This document shows, one piece after another, positions 57,759-64,000 of a stretch of DNA of 64,000 nt; position 1 is the stretch's first letter; the number at the start of each line of letters is the position of its first letter. The stretch is from Phocoena phocoena. Its lineage: Eukaryota; Chordata; Mammalia; Artiodactyla; Phocoenidae. The stretch is from NCBI RefSeq assembly GCF_963924675.1, contig NW_027077413.1, positions 434,001 to 498,000 on the forward strand, read 5' to 3'. The position numbers were made by a program, and so were the translations under genes. Under the pieces are notes generated by a model, which saw nothing but the letters and a program-made list of their open reading frames with translations, had not been told where the DNA came from and did not search any database.

Positions 57759-60186
57759 GGCCCTGAGCTCCTTTCCTCAGCTCGCTTTCTTGTGAGCTGG
57801 CCACAAAACCGCAGGATTGCTTCAGGCCCTAATCTTGTTCCAGCACGGCATGCTGAGCCTTTGGTTAATTCCTCTTCCTGTTGGGAAATGAGTGTTAAAA
57901 TTGCCCGTGCATACTGGGCATATACCCTGAGAAAACCAAAATTCAAAAAGAGTCATGTACCAAAATGTTCATTGCAGCTCTATTTACAATAGCCCGGAGA
58001 TGGAAAGAACCTAAGCGCCCATCGTTGGACGAATGGATAAAGAAGATGTGGCACATATACACAATGGAATATTACTCAGCCTTAAAAAGAAATGAAACTG
58101 AGTTATTTGTAATGAGATGGATAGACCTAGAGTCTGTCATACAGAGTGAAGTAAGTCAGAAAGAAAAAGACAAATAGCGTATGCTAACACATATATATGG
58201 AATTTAAAGGAAAAAAATGTCATGAAGAACCTAGGGATAAGACAGGAATAGAGGCGCAGACCTACTGGAGAACGGAATTGAGGATATGGGGAGGGGGAAT
58301 GGTGAGTTTTGACAGGGCGAGAGAGAGTCATGGACATATACACACTAACAAACGTAGTAAGGTAGATAGCAAGGGGGAAGCAGCCGCAAGGCACAGGGAT
58401 ATTAGCTCGGGGTGTTGGGACAGCCTGGAGGGGTGGAAGGAGGAGAGAGGGAGGGAGGGAGACACAAGAGGGAAGACACAGGGAGCATATGTATATGTAT
58501 AGCTGATTCACTTTGTTATAAAGCAAAAACTAACACACCATTGTAAAGCAATTATGCCCCAATAAAGATGTTAAAAAAAATATTTGCCCGTGCACACACC
58601 TACAGATAGTCTCCCATTGGTTCTCCGTATTCCTGTTCATCTTGCGCAGAAATTGCAAACAGTGCCAAACAGGAGGTTAAAGGCACTGACTCTCCAAATG
58701 GGGAGAGTGTAAGAAAAGGGTCTGGAATGGTGAACCTGAGTACCAGGGGACGAAAACAGACATGCATGTAAAAAGGTTTCCCAGTCACACTGTGGAGCAT
58801 ACTCTGGGTTTCCCATGCAAAGTTTAGCTGAAGGAAGAATCCCTTGAACCTGGAGAGTTGGGAACCATGGAATGGGTACCAGGCAGTATGACATCAAAAG
58901 GTCTGCATTTGCTCACTAAACCTCACCAATGCTATCAGCCCAAAGGGTCCAGCCTTATCTCTCACCCAGCTCTGGGTGTAGATGTGGTAAACCAGGTTGC
59001 ATAACATGCCCTGTGTGAGTTATTTAAGAATTGCTCTCTATTTCACTGTCTTTGTGTTTTGTTTTCGAAATTTATTTTGATAATGGGATTTATCGGATTT
59101 TCACTGCTGCGTTTCGGCCGCTGTACACACGCTTGTTTCTCTTACGGAGACATATATATCCATGGGTTTTAAGATTCTTCCTAGTCAGGTATATTCCTAG
59201 GCGTTGAATATGTGGTGTTGGGTCCATTTCGTTGAGCAAGGAGTAGGTCTTGTCTATTATATATTTGGCTTATGGAAAGTTATCTGTGCTAATTTCAGTC
59301 TCTGGTTTTATGCAGCACCCCAACGCACCTTTCCCCATAAGCAAGCACTAGTTGGTTTTCTAAATTTGAGACCCTGTTCTGTTTTGTAATTCAGTTCATG
59401 TGTAGTCAAGTTTACATTCCGTGTATTAGTGATATCTTATGATGTTTCTTTTTCTGTGTGACATAGTTCAGGTAGAATCACCGTACCTGCATCCACTCAC
59501 TATGCCGCTACGGGCCTGATGACACAGATTTTATTGCTGAGTGATATTGCATTGCACGTACGTGCCACAACTTCTTTATCCATATTTTGCTTTCTGGGAT
59601 ATTTACCTGGTACTGTAGACGAGCTTCTTGGGAACACAGCCGTCCAAACTTTGGGGTGGTTCTCTGTTTTTGATTTTAATTTCCCTAAGCAATAAGACCA
59701 AAAGTGCAATTGCCATAGGCTGTGTTGCTTTATTTCTTATGTGTTTCAGGAAACACCATACACTTCTCCAGCATGGCTGTTCACAATTTACATCCTGCCA
59801 ATCAACATAAGAAGGCTCCCTGTTCTCCATATCCTGTCCTACCTTTCTGGATTTTACACTTTTTTCAGATGGCCCTTTTGCCCGGGGGGCAGTGAGATTT
59901 CATTGTAGTGCAGATTTCCTTTACAGGCTTGCTTGGTTGGCCAAAAAGGGCGTATGCGTTTTTTCCTGAATATATTCAGGAAAAAACGCATACGCCCTTT
60001 TTGGCCAAGTGCATCATTGTCGACGTTGTGCCTCTTTTCCTATGCTTTCAGGGCAATTCCAGTCTAACCGCTGCAATCGTTTTCCTGAAATTCTGCCCCG
60101 CTTTCAAGTCCCCTTCGCAGGCTTACTTCAATATACTTTTGGAAGATAGCTGTCATTTATAACTCTGCAGGTTTGTTAATTACAGT
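57759..60186 (+). repeat. Satellite monomer with L1 insertion; diverged then canonical (type A)
   Basis: Without the L1 and one target copy the unit is ~1745 bp. The first part, to about 59030, has many private differences. From ATTTAAGAATTGCTCTC onwards it is as close to consensus as the main block. The middle is type A with TGTTCACAATTTAC. The palindrome at 59937-60008 is perfect. Confidence 0.92.
57912..58583 (+). mobile_element. 5'-truncated L1 insertion, sense strand
   Basis: Flanked by TTGCCCGTGCA at 57901-57911 and 58584-58594, a target duplication in satellite text. It contains the last ~85 codons of ORF2 (57912-58177; WIKKMWHIYTMEYYSALKR visible), the 3' UTR, AATAAA at ~58561 and a short A-rich tail. 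It is close to the 3' end of the full-length L1, so it is also fairly young. Confidence 0.93.
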
Positions 60187-61934
60187 ACACCTGAGCTCCT
60201 TTCTTCAACTCGCTTTCTTGTGAGCTGGGCACAAAACCGCAGGATTGCTTCAGGCACTAATCTCTTTCCAGCAGGGCATGCTGAGCCTTTGGTTAATTCC
60301 TCTTCCTGGTGGGAAATGAGCGTTACATTTGCCCGTGCAGACACATACAGCTAGTCTCTCATTGGTTCTCCCTATTCCTGTTCATCTTGCACAGAACTTG
60401 CAAGCTTTGCCAAAGAGGAGGTTAAAGGCACTGACTCTACAAGCGGGGAGAGTGTTAGTAAAGCATCTGGAATGGTGAACCCGAGGACCAGGATATGAAA
60501 ACTGAGATGCATTTTAAATCATTACCCAATCACACGGTGGACGATCCTCTGTGTTTCCCATGCATGTTTTAGCTGGAGGAAGAATCCCTTGAACCTGGAG
60601 AGTTGGGAACCATGGAATGGGTACCATGCAGTATGACTTCAAAGGGTCTGCATTTGCTCACCGAAACTCACCAATGCTATCAGCCTGAAGTGTCCAGCCT
60701 TATGTCTCAACCAGCTCTGGGTGTAGATGTGTTAAATCCCGGTTGCATCACATGCCCTGAGTGAATTATTTAAGAATTGCTCTCTATTTCACTGTCTTTG
60801 TGTTTTGTTTTTGAAATTTATTTTGATAATGGGATTTATCAGATTTTCACTGCTGCGTTTATGCCGCTGTACACACGCTTGATTCTCTTTCGGAGACATA
60901 TAAATCCATGGGTTTTAAGATCCTTCCTAGTCAGGTATATTCCTAGGCGTTGAATATGTGGTGTTGAGTGCATTTCGTTGAGCAAGGAGTAGGTCTTGTC
61001 TATTACATATTTGGCTTATGGAATGTTATCTGTGCTAATTTCAGTCTCTGGTTTTATGCAGCATCCCAATGCACCTTTCCCCATAAGTAAGCAGTAGTTG
61101 GTTTTCAAAATTTGAGACCCTGTTCTGTTTTGTAGTTCAGTTCATGTGTAGTCAAGTTTACATTCCGTGTATTAGTGATATCTTATGATGTTTCTATTTC
61201 TGTGTGACGTAGTTCACGTAGAATTTCCGTACCTGCATCCACTCACTATGCCGCTACGGGCCTGATGACACAGATTTCATTGCTGAGTGATATTGCATTG
61301 CACGTACATGCCACAAATTCTTTATCCATTTTTTGCTTTCTGGGATATTTACCTGGTACTGTAGACGAGCTTCTTGGGAACACAGCCGTCCCAAATTTTG
61401 GGGTGGCTATCTGTTTTTGATTTTAATTTCCCTAAGCAAAAGGACCATAAGTGCAATTGCCATAGGCTGTGTTGCTTTATTTCTTACGTGTTTCAGGAAA
61501 CACCATACAATTCTCCAGGGTGGCTGCTGGCAATTTACATCCTGCCAATCAGCATAACAAGGCTCCCTCTTCTCCATATCCTGTCCTAACTTTCTGGATT
61601 TTACACTTTTTTCAGATGGCCCTTTTGCCCGGGGGAGCAGTGAGATTCCATTGTAGTGCAGATTTCCTTTACAGGCTTGCTTGGTTGGCCAAAAAGGGCA
61701 TATGCGTTTTTTCCTGAATATATTCAGGAAAAAACGCATACGCCCTTTTCGGCCAAGTGCATCATTGTCGACGTTCTGCCTCTTTTCCTATGCTTTCAGG
61801 GCAATTCCAGTCTACCCCCTGCAATCATGTTCCTGAAATTCTGCCCCGCTGTCAAGTCCCCTTCGCAGGCCTACTTCAATATATTTTTGGAGGATAGCTG
61901 TCATTTATAACTCTGCAGGTTTGTGAATTACAGT
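60187..61934 (+). repeat. Satellite monomer (type A) in the distal block
   Basis: 1748-bp unit with AATTTTGGGG, GTGCAATTGCC and TTTATTTC. The start is altered to ACACCTGAGC. The palindrome at 61685-61756 is near perfect. Confidence 0.94.
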
Positions 61935-63681
61935 GCCCCTGAGCTCCTTTCTTCAACTCGCTTTCTTGTGAGCTGGGCACAAAACCGCAGGATTGCTTCA
62001 GGCCCTAATCTGTTTCTGGCAGGGCACGCTGAGCTTTTGTTTAATTCCTCTTCCTGGTGGGAAATGAGCGTTACATTTGCCCGCGCAGACACCTACAGCT
62101 AGTCTCTCATTGGTTCTCCCTATTCCTGTTCATCTTGCACAGAAATTGCAAGCTGGGCCAAAGAGGAGGTTAAAGGCACTGACTCTCCAAGCGGGGAGAG
62201 TGTTAGTAAAGCTTCTGGAATGGTGAACCCGGCGACCAGGATACGAAAACTGAGATGAATTTTAAATCATTTCCCAATCACACGGTGGATGATACACTGG
62301 GTTTCCCATGCATGTTTTAGCTGGAGGTAGAATCACTTGAACCTGGAGAGTTGGGACCCATGGAATGGGTACCATGCAGTATGACTTCAAAGGGTCTGCA
62401 TTTGCTCACCGAAACTCAACAATGCTATCAGCCTGAAGTGTCCAGCCTTATGTCTCAACCAGCTCTGGGTGTAGATGTGGTCAATCCCGGTTGCATCACA
62501 TGCCCTGAGTGAGTTATTTAAGAATTGCTCTCCATTTCACTGTCTTTGTATTTTGTTTTTGAAATTTATTTTGATAATGGGATTTATTGGATTTTCACTG
62601 CTGCGTTTCGGCCGCTGTAGACATGCTTGATTCTCTTACAGAAACATATATATACATGGGTTTTAAGATTCTTCCTAGTCAGGTATATTCCTAGGCGTTG
62701 AATATGTGGTGTTGGATCCATTTCGTTGAGCCAGGAGTAGGTCTTGTGTATTACATATTTGGCTTATGGAAAGTTATCTGTGCTAATTTCAGTCTCTGGT
62801 TTTATGCAGCACCCCAAAACACCTTTCCCCATAAGCAAGCACTACTTGGTTTTCTAAATTTGAGACCCTGTTCTGTTTTGTAATTCAGTTCATGTGTAGT
62901 CAAGTTTACATTCCGTGTATTAGTGATATGTTATGATGTTTCTTTTTCTGTGTGACGTAGTTCACGTAGAATCACCGTACCTGCATCCACTCACTCTGCC
63001 GCTACTGGCCTGATGACACAGATTTCATTGTTGAGTGATATTGCATTGTATGTACGTGCCACAACATCTTTATCCATTTTTTGCTTTCTGGGATATTTAC
63101 CTGATACTGTAGACGAGCTTCTTGGGAACACAGCCGTCCCAAATATTGGGGTGGCTGTCTGTTTTTGATTTTAATTTCCGTAAGCTATAGGACCATAAGT
63201 GGAAGTGCCATAGGCTGTGTTGCTTTGTTTCTTACGTGTTTCAGGAAACACCATACACTTCTCCAGGGTGGCTGCTGGCAATTTACATCCTGCCAATCGG
63301 CATAACAAGGCTCCCTGTTCTCCATATCCTGTCCTACCTTTCTGGATATTACACATTTTTCAGATGGCCCTTATGCCCGGGGGGCAGTGAGACTTCATTG
63401 TAGTGCAGATTTCATTTACAGGCTTGCTTCGTTGGTCAAAAAGGGCGTATGCGTTATTTGCTGAATATATTCAGGAAAAAACGCATACGCACTTTTGGGC
63501 CAAGTGCATCATTGTCGACGTTGTGCCTCTTTCCCTATGCTTTCAGGGCAATTCCAGTCTACCCCCTGCAATCGTTTTCCTGAAATTCTGACCCGCTTTC
63601 AAGTCCCCTTCGCAGGCTTACTTCAATATATCTTTGGAGGATAGCTGACATTTTTAACTCTGCAGGTTTGTGAATTACAGT
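61935..63681 (+). repeat. Satellite monomer (type B) in the distal block
   Basis: 1747-bp unit with AATATTGGGG, CGTAAGCTATAGG and GTGGAAGTGCC. The palindrome at 63432-63503 carries several mismatches (TTGGTCAAAA, GTTATTTGCTG). Confidence 0.94.
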
Positions 63682-64000
63682 GCCCCTGAGCTCCTTTCTT
63701 CAACTCGCTTTCTTGTGAGCTGGTCACAAAACCGCAGGGTTGCTTCAGGCCCTAATCGGTTTCCGGCAGAGCATGCGGAGCCTTTGGTTAATTCCTCTTC
63801 CTGGAGGGAAATGAGCGTTACATTTGCCCGTGCAGACACCTATAGCTAGTCTCTCATTGGTTCTCCCTATTCCTGTTCATCTTGCACAGAAATTGCAAGC
63901 TGTGCCAAAGAGGAGGTTAAAGGCACTGACTCTCCAAGCGGGGAGAGTGTTAGTAAAGCATCTGGAATGGTGAACCCGAGGACCAGGATACGAAAACTGA
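63682..64000 (+). repeat. Satellite monomer, cut by window end
   Basis: First 319 bp of a canonical unit; the array clearly continues beyond the window. Confidence 0.95.

Overview
The window is eukaryotic heterochromatin from a whale. About four fifths of it is one tandem satellite with a ~1747-bp monomer, read in one orientation from 1 to ~46.8 kb and again at ~52-53.1 kb and ~57.55-64 kb. Unit length, sequence character and a CHR-type tRNA-Glu-derived SINE inside it identify it as the cetacean common satellite. A ~1.75-kb unit, rather than the ~1.58 kb known from oceanic dolphins, points to a baleen whale or a non-delphinid toothed whale. No intact host protein-coding gene is seen. Short open frames across the satellite are by-products of the repeat or relics of a retrotransposon frame.

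Layout. 1-34.99 kb: twenty head-to-tail monomers. The first eight form a nested higher-order structure: a 3709-bp two-monomer block carrying a SINE is tandemly duplicated at ~4.6-12.0 kb almost without differences, inside a ~7.2-kb four-monomer periodicity. 34.99-42.63 kb: a full-length antisense L1 with a perfect 15-bp target duplication, an intact ORF1 and an ORF2 broken by one frameshift, inserted into the palindrome of monomer 20. 42.65-45.49 kb: canonical satellite. 45.49-46.8 kb: strongly diverged satellite that looks intermediate between L1 and the canonical monomer. 46.8-51.25 kb: non-satellite DNA with an L1 3' end, an antisense class I ERV pol remnant, small duplications and a candidate TATA promoter with a first exon. 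51.25-51.98 kb: antisense L1 fragment. 51.98-53.10 kb: diverged satellite. 53.10-57.55 kb: a separate GC-rich tandem array with a ~592-bp higher-order unit made of ~54-bp subunits. 57.55-59.03 kb: diverged satellite holding a short sense L1 insertion. 59.03-64 kb: canonical satellite.

The satellite is itself a fossil L1. From about base 740 to 1490 of each monomer it is collinear, in antisense, with the 3' UTR and ORF2 C-terminus of L1, including the L1 present in this window. Each monomer also carries a 72-bp palindrome with 36-bp arms, perfect in several copies, that resembles a mariner-derived MITE. Two monomers have lost it cleanly, one is split there by the young L1, and one array junction lies in it, so it may be a fragile or hot site.
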